Below are positions 50,501 to 58,911 of a stretch of 64,000 nucleotides of DNA, piece by piece. Numbering within the stretch: position 1 is the stretch's first letter; each line of letters begins with the position of its first letter. This DNA comes from Burhinus oedicnemus (Eukaryota; Chordata; Aves; Charadriiformes; Burhinidae). The stretch lies in assembly GCA_008921705.1 (NCBI GenBank), contig VFFE01007795.1, forward strand, positions 2,558,514 to 2,622,513, written 5' to 3'. Below the pieces are notes generated by a model, which worked only from the letters and a program-made list of their open reading frames with translations, was not told the origin of the DNA and searched no databases. Both the position numbers and the translations under genes were made by a program.

Positions 50501-53413
50501 TGTACAGCTGTGAACATTTCCTTCTTATGAAGTAGAAGTTAAAAAAACCCCACCAAAACAACCAGTAGTGTGTAGACAGACTGTATTTGGTAGACTATAG
50601 GCATTTGTTATTATTGTTATTATTATTATTTATCAGCCTATTTACATTCCAGCCCTTTTCCTGGAGTGAGAGAGTGCTTTGACAGAATACTGGATACCTG
50701 AAAAAGATACAAAATTTAATTCTGGACTGAGTGAATTGAATCTTAATTGAAATATTCAAGATTAATTGCACTTTACTTTGGGTGAACTTGATTTGGATAT
50801 CTTTCAGATTTATGCAGTTCTGTTGATGGGCTACACGTACTAGTGATAAAAGTTCAATTATAAGTAAGCTCTTGTTGAGCTTTAAGGCTGTGTTCTACCA
50901 ACAATGAAGCAAGAAAATTTTTACTACTGAAGTAAGACTCTTCATGAGCCTGCTTTTTTTTTTACCAGCCTCTTCTTAAAAGTAAATCCATTGACTTAAA
51001 TCCTTTTATCTGTTTGTCAGTTATTTATGCCAACAATTTTTTTGTTTCCTTCCTTTTTTTTGTTGTCAAAACTGTTCTCCAGCTTTCTGCCCACCACACA
51101 CAGTTGCCAAATGCTTTTTTTTTAAGGTTTGACTCTCATGAACGTTCTAAAATAGGGTATTAATGCTGAGATTGCACATTTCGGTCCCAGTGACCTCAAG
51201 AATGATTCTGTGGCCTCTGTGGGACCAAAGCCAATGTAACACCCACCCACCCCCAAAACCTGTGTGTACATGTATTTGGGCCTTTGTAGTGGGGGACTGG
51301 GAACAACTTTAGCACCTTAATTATAAACATTAGAACCTTTTGGAGGGATTGCTGAGCATGACATGGTTTTACCAATTCACACGTCATGCAGATGCACTAA
51401 GCCACACAAATAATTTGTTAGTTTTGATTACTTCTGTGTAGTTAGTAGTTGAATAGGAGAATGTCACATGAGCTGAGGCCAAACATACATTCCCAAGACC
51501 GCAAGCTCAGGCAGCTTAATAGCATTATAGTGGACAACCTGGTGGACACAGAAATCTTAAAGAACCTGATAAACATTTGGTGACTCAGACTTGCAGTTGT
51601 CCCTAATTGTCCAAAAGAAAAATTTCAAATCATTGTACAAATACTTAGTTGCCTGCAAAAATAGCTTAATTGTAGTTAAGCCACTCGGCTTGAGAGCTTA
51701 CTTCTTTTACAAGAACTGCTGTTCTTTTCAGAGGAAAAGCATAAGCATTTCAAAAGTGGTTTTCATATTTTAACAGGTCATGTGGACGGAATTGCCTTGC
51801 CAAAATTTTCATCTTCTCCTTTGTTGTGCTATCTTAGAATCTGAAAAACAGCAAATAATGGACAAGCACTATGGCTTTAATGAAATATTAAAGGTACTGA
51901 ATTCTTATGCATTATTTAAATACTAACTTGCTTGTATTTCAGGTTGGGAGGAGGAAAAATGTGCGCACTGCCTTCTGAAGGGTTAAATATGAACTGAATG
52001 TCTATCCTCCATGCTTCCAAAATGGTTTATTTGATGTCTGTTTAGTGATAAGGTCACTAACAGATGGTTAAATGGTTCTCCCTCTTAGACTATTACTTAG
52101 TATGTTTAATCTTAATTTTTGGGTTTTTTTCTTCTATAATCTTGTTATCTTTTTGAAAATGTGAGCTGGGGGGTACCCAGGAGGGCTAGTTACTTTGTCA
52201 CATTTAGAAGTACCATGGATTCTTCTTGCAGGTCTTGGATACTGGTGAAAACCGGCTCTTGCGTGCTATGTCTTTCAGTACTCATTTATCAAAGCAAATA
52301 GAGTATGTTTATCATTTCATAGCATAAGAGGCAAGCTTATAAGGTGATACTTATTAGCAGTGCAGTATTAGTGTATTTTACAATAAAGCTTATTTACTGT
52401 TTATCATGCTTACTATTCTTTGTGAATATATTTTTAGCATATCAACGAACTGTCTATGAAAATTGATGTGGAATATATACTCTGCAAAGCAGAAGCAATT
52501 TCTATGCAGATGATGAATTGCAAGGTAAAGATATTTTGAATGTATCGACTGTGAGCATTTATAGAGTAAAAGTATGTAGTTGGCTGTAAGTGTACATGTA
52601 TGACTTGTGAAATAACTAAATGCCTGTGTATGATAAAGGATGTGCTGTGTCTATACAGCACACATTCTAAAAGTCTGTAAGCAAGAGTGATTAATTTTAT
52701 AGAGTAATATCATTCACTGGAGTAGAGCTGGGTTGTGCCTTTTGATTGTGATTTCTTAACTCTTACTAGATAACCTCAGTATAAGTAATTCGATGTTCAG
52801 TGTACTTGAGAAAAATGAGGTGAAAGGCACACTGCACTGAAAGCGCACCAGACTTATTAGGCAGAAACTTATGGTTCACTCAATAGAACTAATTTCAATA
52901 ACATGAAGTGTAATTATAATAGTTGTTTAGACTTCTATTTTTGTAATGAAGATTATATTGTTACTCAGAAATTGATTCCTGAGCCTGTCCCTTTTGCTGT
53001 CTTTTTGAAAAGCAGATGCAGAAAATGGTAACTTTAATGGAGCTAATGCTGAAAGAGATGTTTTCAGTACAGCTGAATTCAGATGAATGATTACTTACTG
53101 GGGGTGGTGGATGGACTAGGGGGGGACCTTGTTAACTTGTTTTATTTCATTAGTGATTTTTTTTTTATTTTATTTCCTGCCCCCCCCCTCCCCTCCTTCT
53201 GTCTAGGAGTTGCCTCAAGCAGTTAGTGAGATCCTGGGGATAGAAAGCAGTTCTGTAACACCAGATTCAGACACTGGAGAGGATGAAAGTGGAGCTGTGT
53301 TGAGTTGTCCGACATCATTATATCAGAGTATCTCACCACCTGTAATTGCTGCCAATGGAACAAGAGACAGCACTCAACAGATGTCTGACACGCAGAGCCT
53401 GACACCTGCGTAA
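17514..53413 (+). CDS. TBC1D15: TBC1D15, Rab GTPase-activating protein (complete, 17 coding exons)
   Basis: TBC1D15 speeds GTP hydrolysis by Rab proteins, best known for RAB7, and is recruited by FIS1 to mitochondria in mitophagy and lysosome contacts (established in mammals). Coding exons: 17514-17537, 27691-27789, 28035-28109, 29184-29322, 30830-31040, 36070-36172, 37127-37324, 38911-39039, 40891-40994, 41300-41394, 42828-42944, 45729-45829, 46543-46642, 47002-47099, 51777-51893, 52438-52524, 53207-53413. They total 2,004 bases, or 667 residues plus stop; all junctions are GT-AG and all phases close. Residues about 9-280 form the DUF3548-like N-terminal region, and about 326-560 the TBC domain. 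IEKDVNR (392-398) carries the arginine finger R398, and YVQGM (433-437) the glutamine finger Q435. Length fits the human short isoform (674); I did not find an exon for the longer isoform's extra residues. Confidence 0.96.
20675..20725. repeat. Perfect 22-bp inverted repeat with 7-nt loop
   Basis: The arms 20675-20696 and 20704-20725 are exact reverse complements, separated by cgggtct. The left arm starts aactggccaaacatctgag. Pairing stops just outside the arms. Such perfection implies a recent origin or selection. In RNA from either strand it would form a stable hairpin, but at about 51 nt it is shorter than a typical pre-microRNA. It is unlike any CR1 sequence nearby. Confidence 0.95.
26401..26490 (+). 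mobile_element. Degraded CR1 3' end (sense)
   Basis: The block ggcaacttgatgttagtaat, followed by tatactaagtgacctctaga, cttccaaatgatattcctgt and gatc, follows the CR1 3' terminal region with many substitutions. It lies in TBC1D15 intron 1. Confidence 0.6.
27691..27789 (+). CDS. TBC1D15: TBC1D15 coding exon 2 (residues 9-41)
   Basis: Acceptor ttgttatag, donor AAG|gtattt, phase 0 at both ends. The frame begins VVYEQEGVFIHSSCG and ends VLRVIEK, very close to mammalian TBC1D15. It opens the N-terminal domain. Confidence 0.95.
28035..28109 (+). CDS. TBC1D15: TBC1D15 coding exon 3 (residues 42-66)
   Basis: Acceptor attgtag, donor AAG|gtatgt, phase 0. It encodes ENEVIVDWRPLDDTLDTSN followed by ILCAGK. 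The VIVDWRPLDD core is highly conserved in the family. Confidence 0.95.
28328..28679 (-). mobile_element. CR1 LINE fragment in TBC1D15 intron 3 (antisense)
   Basis: The plus strand starts with the complement of the CR1 octamer (cacagaat at 28328-28335), then ggaagggaccttaaaggtca. The minus strand keeps an open frame of 92 codons (28406-28684) with the C-terminal part of the CR1 reverse transcriptase ORF, including AAFQYLKGAYKKAGEGLFTR and [20 protein letters not shown]. It is 5'-truncated but comparatively well preserved, so younger than the other fragments. Confidence 0.92.
29184..29322 (+). CDS. TBC1D15: TBC1D15 coding exon 4 (residues 67-113)
   Basis: Acceptor ttctcag, donor GGAG|gtactt, leaving phase 1. 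It encodes DSSSVVEWTQTPKEK, then SYEAEWDMVTTVSFKKKPH. The middle (CFRGADRPS) differs most from mammals. Confidence 0.94.
29323..30829 (+). other. TBC1D15: TBC1D15 intron 4
   Basis: T-rich intronic sequence with short T and A runs (about 29348-29372 and 29753-29767). No recognised repeat or alternative exon. Confidence 0.6.
30830..31040 (+). CDS. TBC1D15: TBC1D15 coding exon 5 (residues 113-183)
   Basis: Acceptor tttttaag, donor ATGA|gtaagt. The split codon from exon 4 gives Asp. The frame reads through SKWSFLFSLTDLKSIKQNKE and WSYLVFCLKDD to LEKHVVLNE. This is the largest internal coding exon and the most conserved part of the N-terminal domain. Confidence 0.95.
31630..31683 (+). repeat. 27-bp tandem repeat, two perfect copies
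   Basis: The unit cctgtaacaggtgtaac plus atcagtgtaa occurs at 31630-31656 and 31657-31683, with partial units (tgtaacaggt) on both sides. It lies in TBC1D15 intron 5. Confidence 0.92.
32773..32800. repeat. TG/CA microsatellite forming a near-palindrome
   Basis: A run of (tg)n meets (ca)n through tata, so the sequence is almost its own reverse complement and could form a hairpin or cruciform. One arm is a single repeat unit longer. Confidence 0.85.
33070..33084 (+). repeat. Poly-G run (15 G)
   Basis: Fifteen consecutive G on the sense strand of intron 5. It could form a G-quadruplex in the pre-mRNA, and the length is prone to sequencing error. Confidence 0.85.
36070..36172 (+). CDS. TBC1D15: TBC1D15 coding exon 6 (residues 183-217)
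   Basis: Acceptor tttttcag, donor ACAA|gtatgt. It completes a split Glu, then reads SPQDKRILLVNSQNKSLSQ and SFENLFDEPSYGLLQ. Confidence 0.95.
37127..37324 (+). CDS. TBC1D15: TBC1D15 coding exon 7 (residues 218-283)
   Basis: Acceptor aacacag, donor ACGA|gtgagt, phase 0 at both ends. It encodes KLKKDPYTVTMGRFSKVTNY, later PPSEMADFLNDAIPGLKINQ and QEEPGFEVITR. It corresponds to the region linking the N-terminal domain to the TBC domain. FIS1 binding was mapped near here in mammals (from memory, not verified). Confidence 0.95.
37325..38910 (+). other. TBC1D15: TBC1D15 intron 7
   Basis: AT-rich intron with an AT palindrome at 38000-38023. No recognised transposon or alternative exon. Confidence 0.6.
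38000..38023. repeat. AT-rich palindrome interleaved with a direct repeat
   Basis: Arms 38000-38010 (ctaagttatta) and 38013-38023 are exact reverse complements with a 2-bp spacer. The 10-mer agttaataac also occurs directly at 37991 and 38010. Confidence 0.85.
38911..39039 (+). CDS. TBC1D15: TBC1D15 coding exon 8 (residues 284-326)
   Basis: Acceptor gtttcag, donor AGGG|gtaact. It encodes IDLGKQPEVSRREPVSAEEW, then SEGRILNVDYIKRLIFKG, leading into the TBC domain. Because the donor follows GGG, a shift of one base must be excluded; ending at 39039 keeps the frame into exon 9. Confidence 0.93.
39040..40890 (+). other. TBC1D15: TBC1D15 intron 8
   Basis: Ordinary intron. The reading frame of exon 8 stays open well past its donor, until about 39204, but this has no similarity to TBC1D15 and is chance read-through. 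Confidence 0.6.
40891..40994 (+). CDS. TBC1D15: TBC1D15 coding exon 9 (residues 327-361), TBC domain start
   Basis: Acceptor tccctag, donor AAAC|gtgagt, phase 2. It encodes GLCHTLRKEAWKFLLGYFPW then NSTKEERANLQKRKT. The R-x-x-x-W-x-x-L-L-G pattern is the first signature of TBC domains. Confidence 0.95.
41300..41394 (+). CDS. TBC1D15: TBC1D15 coding exon 10 (residues 361-393)
   Basis: Acceptor cttcag, donor ATAG|gtaaat, phase 1. It encodes DEYFRMKLQWKSVSEEQEKR then NSRLRDYRSLI. The final Ile is the first residue of the arginine-finger motif finished in exon 11. Confidence 0.95.
41395..42827 (+). other. TBC1D15: TBC1D15 intron 10
   Basis: AT-rich intron. At 42565-42585 eleven A are followed directly by ten G, a composite homopolymer likely to be length-variable. 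Nothing else recognised. Confidence 0.6.
42828..42944 (+). CDS. TBC1D15: TBC1D15 coding exon 11 (residues 393-432), arginine finger
   Basis: Acceptor ccttag, donor TTAG|gtaagt, phase 1. It encodes EKDVNRTDRTNKFYEGEDNP then GLILLHDILMTYCMYDFDL. With the Ile of exon 10 it forms I-x-x-D-x-x-R. D395 and R398 correspond to D397 and R400 of the human short isoform, whose mutation is reported to abolish GAP activity. Confidence 0.95.
42945..45728 (+). other. TBC1D15: TBC1D15 intron 11
   Basis: AT-rich intron without recognised repeats. The frame of exon 11 remains open past its donor to about 43087, with no family similarity. Confidence 0.6.
45729..45829 (+). CDS. TBC1D15: TBC1D15 coding exon 12 (residues 432-465), glutamine finger
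   Basis: Acceptor atcaag, donor AATG|gtaaaa. It encodes GYVQGMSDLLSPVLYVMENE then VDAFWCFVSYMDQM. YVQGM holds the catalytic Gln (Q435), which replaces the Rab's own glutamine in the TBC mechanism. The donor is fairly weak. Confidence 0.95.
46543..46642 (+). CDS. TBC1D15: TBC1D15 coding exon 13 (residues 466-499)
   Basis: Acceptor atccag, donor TTAG|gtaggt, phase 1. It encodes HQNFEEQMQGMKTQLIQLST then LLRLLDSGFCSYL. Confidence 0.95.
47002..47099 (+). CDS. TBC1D15: TBC1D15 coding exon 14 (residues 499-531)
   Basis: Acceptor tcctag, donor GGAG|gtaaga. It encodes ESQDSGYLYFCFRWLLIRFK then REFSFQDILRLWE. The FCFRWLL...F-x-REF stretch is a conserved TBC-domain block. Confidence 0.95.
47100..51776 (+). 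other. TBC1D15: TBC1D15 intron 14 (about 4.7 kb)
   Basis: AT-rich, with a (TTA)n microsatellite at 50607-50632. A more GC-rich patch at about 48,880-49,580 has two open frames (49050-49337 and 49325-49576) that resemble no protein I know. It could be an old repeat remnant, but I cannot name it. Confidence 0.55.
51777..51893 (+). CDS. TBC1D15: TBC1D15 coding exon 15 (residues 532-570), TBC domain end
   Basis: Acceptor taacag, donor AAAG|gtactg, phase 0. It encodes VMWTELPCQNFHLLLCCAIL then ESEKQQIMDKHYGFNEILK. Confidence 0.95.
52232..52302 (+). other. Candidate cryptic or poison exon in TBC1D15 intron 15
   Basis: A plausible acceptor (ttcttcttgcag, AG at 52230-52231) is followed by 71 bases and a plausible donor (aga|gtatgt). 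In the frame continuing exon 15 it reads VLDTGENRLLRAMSFSTHLS without stop. Its length is not a multiple of three, so inclusion would shift exon 16 and give a stop within eight codons. This is a prediction from splice motifs only. Confidence 0.25.
52438..52524 (+). CDS. TBC1D15: TBC1D15 coding exon 16 (residues 571-599)
   Basis: Acceptor ttttag, donor CAAG|gtaaag, phase 0. It encodes HINELSMKIDVEYILCKAEA then ISMQMMNCK. Confidence 0.94.
53207..53413 (+). CDS. TBC1D15: TBC1D15 coding exon 17 (residues 600-667) and stop
   Basis: The acceptor gtctag follows a pyrimidine tract with nine consecutive C (53180-53188). It encodes ELPQAVSEILGIESSSVTPD, a D/E-rich patch (SDTGEDESG), a Ser/Thr-rich tail and the C-terminal SLTPA, then TAA at 53411-53413. 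The tail is less conserved than the TBC domain, as in other vertebrates. Confidence 0.94.
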   Translation, partial: ELPQAVSEILGIESSSVTPDSDTGEDESGAVLSCPTSLYQSISPPVIAANGTRDSTQQMSDTQSLTPA

Positions 53414-53540
53414 TTACAGTTGGTTGAAGAAAGACTTTTACTGAGCACGTTTTTTTCAAGCACTTGAGAGATGGATATTTAAATTCGGTGTTGATTAAGC
53501 TTTAAGGTTGGAAAGAAAATCTGTACTGTAATGCTCTTGC

Positions 53541-53546
53541 ATTAAA
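53541..53546 (+). terminator. TBC1D15: Candidate early poly(A) signal ATTAAA
   Basis: ATTAAA lies about 130 bases after the stop codon, with TGTA just upstream. Use would give a very short 3'UTR. Confidence 0.35.
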
Positions 53547-54545
53547 GCTTTACAACATGACTCAACTATTTTTGTAGTTTCTTCTACCAAAATAGCCTTT
53601 TGTTTTCAATAACATTCCTTAATATTTTTGTAGCCAAGTGCATTTTCTTTTTGCTGGTGAACTGGAAATGGATGGTGATTAAGAATGAATTTGAAAATTC
53701 TGCATTTGCTGAGCTTTCACACATATTGGTCTAAGAGAGTGTGAGCTCTTTGATTTGAGCAGATTCACAATAGGCCAGCTGAAGCCACTGTACAAAATTT
53801 TCAAGCTGAAGAGATGCTGATGTGTTAAAGAAGGATTGTTTTGTAAATGAATGGGTTTTCCCTATCTCAAATGTTTACAAAAATACTTCTAAGTATTTGT
53901 TGCTGGTTGAATGTAGATTTGAAATGGACATTTATACTTACACAGTTTAATGTCCAAGTACTGAATTTTGTGTAATTGGGATGGATGAACAGTATATTTT
54001 TACATTAACATATCTTCACTTTATATATGCATATATATATATTTACACACATACACACACTATATACACAAATGTTTGTGAATACTAAAAGGATAGTCAT
54101 ATTTTCAATATCTGTATAAACTTGACTGTTCATTCAAATGAATCAGTTTGACCAAATTAATGCTCAGCTCCAACTTGGGCTCTTTTTCAGAACTTTTCTA
54201 ACTGAAGGTAACTTCCATTTGAATACATTCAGTCCTACACATGAGGTAATTTTGCAACTGATTTCTTGCAAACTTTACTAATGTTTATCTTTGCTAATAC
54301 ATTAACTGATCAATTAACTACTTACACTGTTTTTATGGAAAGATTATTTGGAGAATTAATAAGCAGAATATAAAAAAAACCCACAAACCAAAACAGTAAT
54401 CAGAATTAACGTTAATGCATTTTTTGTATATGCAAAAGGCAGCGTGAGTTTATTCCATGCCGTGCTGATGTCCTTTGACGTTATGTGAAATTTAACATAA
54501 CTGATTCAGTGTATTCATTATTTGGTAACTATTGTACATATATAA

Positions 54546-54551
54546 AATAAA
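54546..54551 (+). terminator. TBC1D15: Candidate main poly(A) signal AATAAA
   Basis: Canonical AATAAA preceded by TATAAA and by TGTACATA, whose TGTA core fits the CFIm-binding element common upstream of real sites. This is the best-placed signal for a 1.1-kb 3'UTR. Confidence 0.55.
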
Positions 54552-54570
54552 AATCAAAGCTGATTTAGTG

Positions 54571-57500
54571 TTTTTAATTAAATAATATTTAGAGAAAAAA
54601 ATCTAGTTGTCTGGTTGTTGATATAAGAACATGAGCTAGAGGGGATAGCTAACAACGGTTAGTTCATCCATATTATATATTTTGTGAGTAATGAAGAGCA
54701 GTGGGAATATCTGTTTATTACAGAGTGGACTATGCCTTTCATCTCTAGGCGGTTGGTGTGTGGAATTTGGCAGAGCTTTCTTTTCTTCGGGAGCAGTTTA
54801 CTTTTACAAATGTTATTTGTGCCATCTAAAGCAAATGCTAGTAATACAAAAAGGCTTTAATAGATAAATCAAGTTGTTACAATAACTTGAGACCCGATTA
54901 AACTTTTCTCACCAGTTATGAACAAACACCAGAGAGCTGAATCAGTGTAGATTTTGGTTTTAATATTGTCAATGTGCTATCTCTCATCAGTTAATAAGAG
55001 TCTTATGCAGTGAAAGTCAAGGATTCACAGCTCAGCGTATCTATAGCCTTTCATTTCCTGTCCAGGAAATTACTGTGAAGCATCATGCGTGTGTTCACTG
55101 CTGAGCAGTGTGCTTCTCGGCAGTTCATTTAATGTGGCATAGAATACATAAAGGCATTAGAACTTACATAATCAACACTTTGGTTCAAATGTACTAAGCA
55201 GGTTTAGTTTCAGTGTTTTTGGAGCACCTAGTTCACTTTGAAGTGTACTTGCAAAATGTTTTTGTGAAATATTATGTTAAAATGAAACTATGGAAGGGGG
55301 GAAGTAAGTGTCTAAAACTGAGAAATGCAGTGGCAAGTCTGTCAATTAGCTATGCATGGTTCTTGGTTATTCAGGGTATGCAGCCACAAAAAATTATGTG
55401 CAACATATTAAGATCTTGAAGAAAATCCTAATTGACTGAACATGAATATTCAAATGTTTAGGAAACACATTTAAGTGGAATTCATTTCTTAGAATTAAAG
55501 CTATGGCTGCTAAGAACTACTACCAGCCCTTAAAGTTTGCCTTTCCTTTTTTAATATAATTGTTGATCTTTTCCCTTTGTACTAAGCACTTGGATGTCAA
55601 GGATGAGAAGGTTGCTCCTCAAGTAACAGTGAACAGCTGCTGTGGAAGGCTTGGAGTTGGTAGGCTTGCTCGGCTTCCCAACAGTAAGATGAAATGTCCC
55701 CTGTAGCGTTCAATAGCTGTAGTTTCCTTCCTGCTGACAGGCAGCCTTGCAAAGAGTTGTAATTAAGGGGAACCTCATCTTCCACCAAACTGTTCCTGAT
55801 TGTTAGGGATGGATTTAGTCTAAGCTGAGACTGCAAACGCTGTGAGACGCCTTTAATCATGATGGCTGAAAAAAGGCCATGGGTTGGAGGTTCTGGATGT
55901 GTAAATTTCTTTTGTATGTGAATGATTTAGATTGCTTAGAATTAACATGAATTAACTCGGAATACATTTTTGGTTACAGTTGTCAGGCTATGAAAGAGGC
56001 AATACTTGTTTGTTCCTGCAAACCTGTTTTGTTTTTTTAATGCTTGACTTGAAGATAATTATCTGTTGATGGTGAGTATTTAAAATGTCATACTTTTCAA
56101 TTATAGCAGTATTCTAGTGTTATCTGTTCCAAGGTAAAGATTACATTTATGTAGGTCTCTCCTTAAGAGAGACTTTTCTTATTTTGCCTGTTTGGGCAAT
56201 TTTATTTGTTTCAAAAGTACATTCTTGAGGGCTTTTTCTTCTGTTTGAGGGCAAGAGGATAGCTTATGCAAAGGAGAAGTGGCTGAAGCTTCTTGGAAGT
56301 TTGGACCAAGGTGAATGTTTATAGAATGGTTTTCATACTGGGAGGTTAAAAAAAAAAAACTATAAAAGGATGATGCTGTACTTAGTTGCCCATAGTAATC
56401 ACTTAACGCTTCAGCTGTGTTTGAATACGTTTAGCAAATGTGTGCCTGTCCTGTTTATCTATAATGCCTGTGTTTGCGACCAGTGAACATTGTAGCCAGT
56501 GGCCTTCAAACCCATGTCAAGTGTGGAGGTTTTGTATTCATTGTTGTGGGTAATCTTCCTAAAGAATACAAAGGCTACACTTACGATGTTATAACAGGTC
56601 CTGATTGCTTTAAGAAGCAGATGTGGAAATACTGATATTGATTGTATTAGCAACATTTTGGTTTTGATCTGTAGTTCAATTAAAATTAAGGTGTTAATGT
56701 TCAACAAGCCCAGTTCCCTTGCCAACAAGTTTTTTTCTTTAAACCTTTGCATTTTTCCAGCGGACAAATTTAAGATGCTGATGGTGGCTCTTCAATTATT
56801 CTCTCTAGTTTTTCCTCGTGTATTACTCTGTAAAATTGTTTGGCCCTAGTCAGCCAAACCATCGAGGAATCAGATTCCTCACTACTTTCAAATCTATTCT
56901 TGAGCACTGAATCAAAGCTCCATTGCTGAAACTTTTCAGAAAGCCATAAAAAGTATTCTAGCTTTCACCTTCTGTGATAATGTTTTAGTTCAAAATAAGT
57001 GAGGCACTTTTTCCTCATTTTTCTAAGGCATTTTCTGTTACAAGACTCTTGCCTAACTTGAAAAAAAAATTTATTGTAAATGATGTGGCATTCAGAATTT
57101 GGACCGTGAACAAGTTTTGGTACTGCTAGCATAATTCATGCACCCTCGGGTGATGCAAATAAAGCCTTACCAACTTTGGGATCAAATCTCTGTAGGTAAA
57201 AAAAATGTATGTTCTCCTCAAACTGTTCCTTGTTAGACAACAGAAATGACAATGCTGAAGATGTTAGTGAAATTTTAAAAGTGCATCTAAGAATTGATTC
57301 ACATTACAAATGTGACTGCAAAATGATAATTAAGTGGGCTGCGTGCAGGAGTAATCATTTGTCTGTTCCTCGGACTCAATATTATTGTATAGCTGCAACT
57401 TAAAACTGAAGCTGGGTCTGTGGGCTGTAGAAAAGTGGCTGGTAACATGGTTTTGTTTGTGGCTGGCTAAATATCATGAAATATATTTTTCAAATCTGTT

Positions 57501-58360
57501 GACTGTTTTCTGAATGCTTCTAGTCAGTGGCTGGTGCTGTCTCCATCTGTGTGAAAGAATCGCAGCGGAGAGGTCTGTGCTTGTTCTTACGGCAGAATTT
57601 CCCTGAGCTGCTCTATGGTGGCTGGGATTAAAGCAGGAAATCTTAACCCTTGGTTCTCTATGTGCAATTACGTACCTATATCTAGCTCAATAGTTGACAT
57701 GACTGTATATAAGCATTGATAAGGTGATAAGAGACACATACACATAACGGAGCACTTAACAGACAGTTTTCATATATGTGTGCTATTATATTTGATTTAA
57801 AGATGTTTTCAAATGCTTTTTTTATTGTGTTAAAAGATGAATTGTGCTTCATGTTTAGTGGGACTTGAAAATGTCTGCTATTCAACTAAGTGATGTTATT
57901 GCAGTGCAGGCCTTGTATAAATTAAGCTTGAATTTCATTTTTCATTCAATGGGGATTTTAATCTTAAACGTTTTTGGAGAACTGTGCTATTTTTTCATGT
58001 TAAATCACTATCTTTGGCACAAATTGAATTTTCTGATGAATTGCAAACAAAAATATATTGTAGGTTGTCACTTTTTGCCTCATCCAAAGTGAATTTCACA
58101 ATTGAATCAAATATATATTTCCAACTGTCCATGTAATTCAAATAAATGAAGTCTTCTAGATGGGTTATGTTTTGAAGGAATTGGATTATAGTACATATTT
58201 TGATTATATAGGCTACGTGTACCCTACTTTAACATTAGTTCTTGGATTGTTTCTACATACGTATCTTATTACTAACCAACTAAATGCAGAGCCCCGTTGT
58301 GTAGAGTTTAATTTTTGCCCAGGCTAGCAGTTCAGCAAATGGTGGTCACTTGTTTCCTCT
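54571..58360 (+). other. TBC1D15 distal 3'UTR or downstream intergenic DNA
   Basis: No coding frame or repeat was recognised. Further AATAAA hexamers at 57158 and 58141 (the latter preceded by TGTA) could end longer TBC1D15 transcripts. The minus-strand frame at 55597-55860 has no family similarity. Confidence 0.45.
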
Positions 58361-58363
58361 GTG

Positions 58364-58911
58364 TGTTGTGGTTGACCCTGGCCAGCAGCCAAGCACCCAC
58401 CCAGCCCCTTGCCCGCTCCCCTCTCCCATAGGACGGGGCGAAAATAACAGGAAGGCAGGCAGGCTTATGGATTGAGATAATGACAGTTTAACAGGGAAAG
58501 CAAATGCTGCTCCCACAAGCACAAAGAGGACTTCATTCACTGCTCTCCATCTGCAGGTGGATCTTCAGGCACTTCCTAGAAAGCAATGACTCGGCACAGA
58601 TCCCTTGGAAACATAAACACAATGACCATCAATGTCCCTGGTTCCTCCTTTCCCTGAGCTTTTATTGCTGAGCACAGTGGTATGGAATATCCCTCTGGTG
58701 AGTCTGGGTCAGCTGTCCAGGCTGTGTCCACTCTCAAACTCTTGCCCACCCCGGGGGAAGAAGTGAGAAGGCCTCAATGCTGTGCAGGCAGGGCTCAGCA
58801 GCAGCCAAAATGCTGCTGTGTTACCAGCACTGTTCTAGGCACAAACCCAAAGCACAACCACCATATGAGCTGCTATGAGGAAAGTTAACTCCACCCCAGC
58901 CTGATCCTGTG
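58364..58911 (-). mobile_element. Solo LTR of an avian endogenous retrovirus (degraded)
   Basis: The plus strand begins tgttgtggttgaccctggcc and includes ggtatggaatatccctctgg and gggtcagctgtccaggctgt, which match from memory an LTR family widespread in birds, in reverse orientation. No gag, pol or env sequence adjoins it, so it is a solo LTR. On the minus strand the place of the TATA box reads caataaaagc and the poly(A) hexamer reads gttaaa, so both signals look decayed. The right end is blurred; the exact family and target-site duplication were not settled. Confidence 0.75.

Larger units (their letters stand above)
53414..54570 (+). other. TBC1D15: TBC1D15 3'UTR (proximal part)
   Basis: This follows the stop codon and ends near the first strong canonical poly(A) signal. 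It is AT-rich and contains a TA/CA microsatellite (about 54021-54070) and a Pumilio-type element TGTACATA at 54533-54540. Confidence 0.7.
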
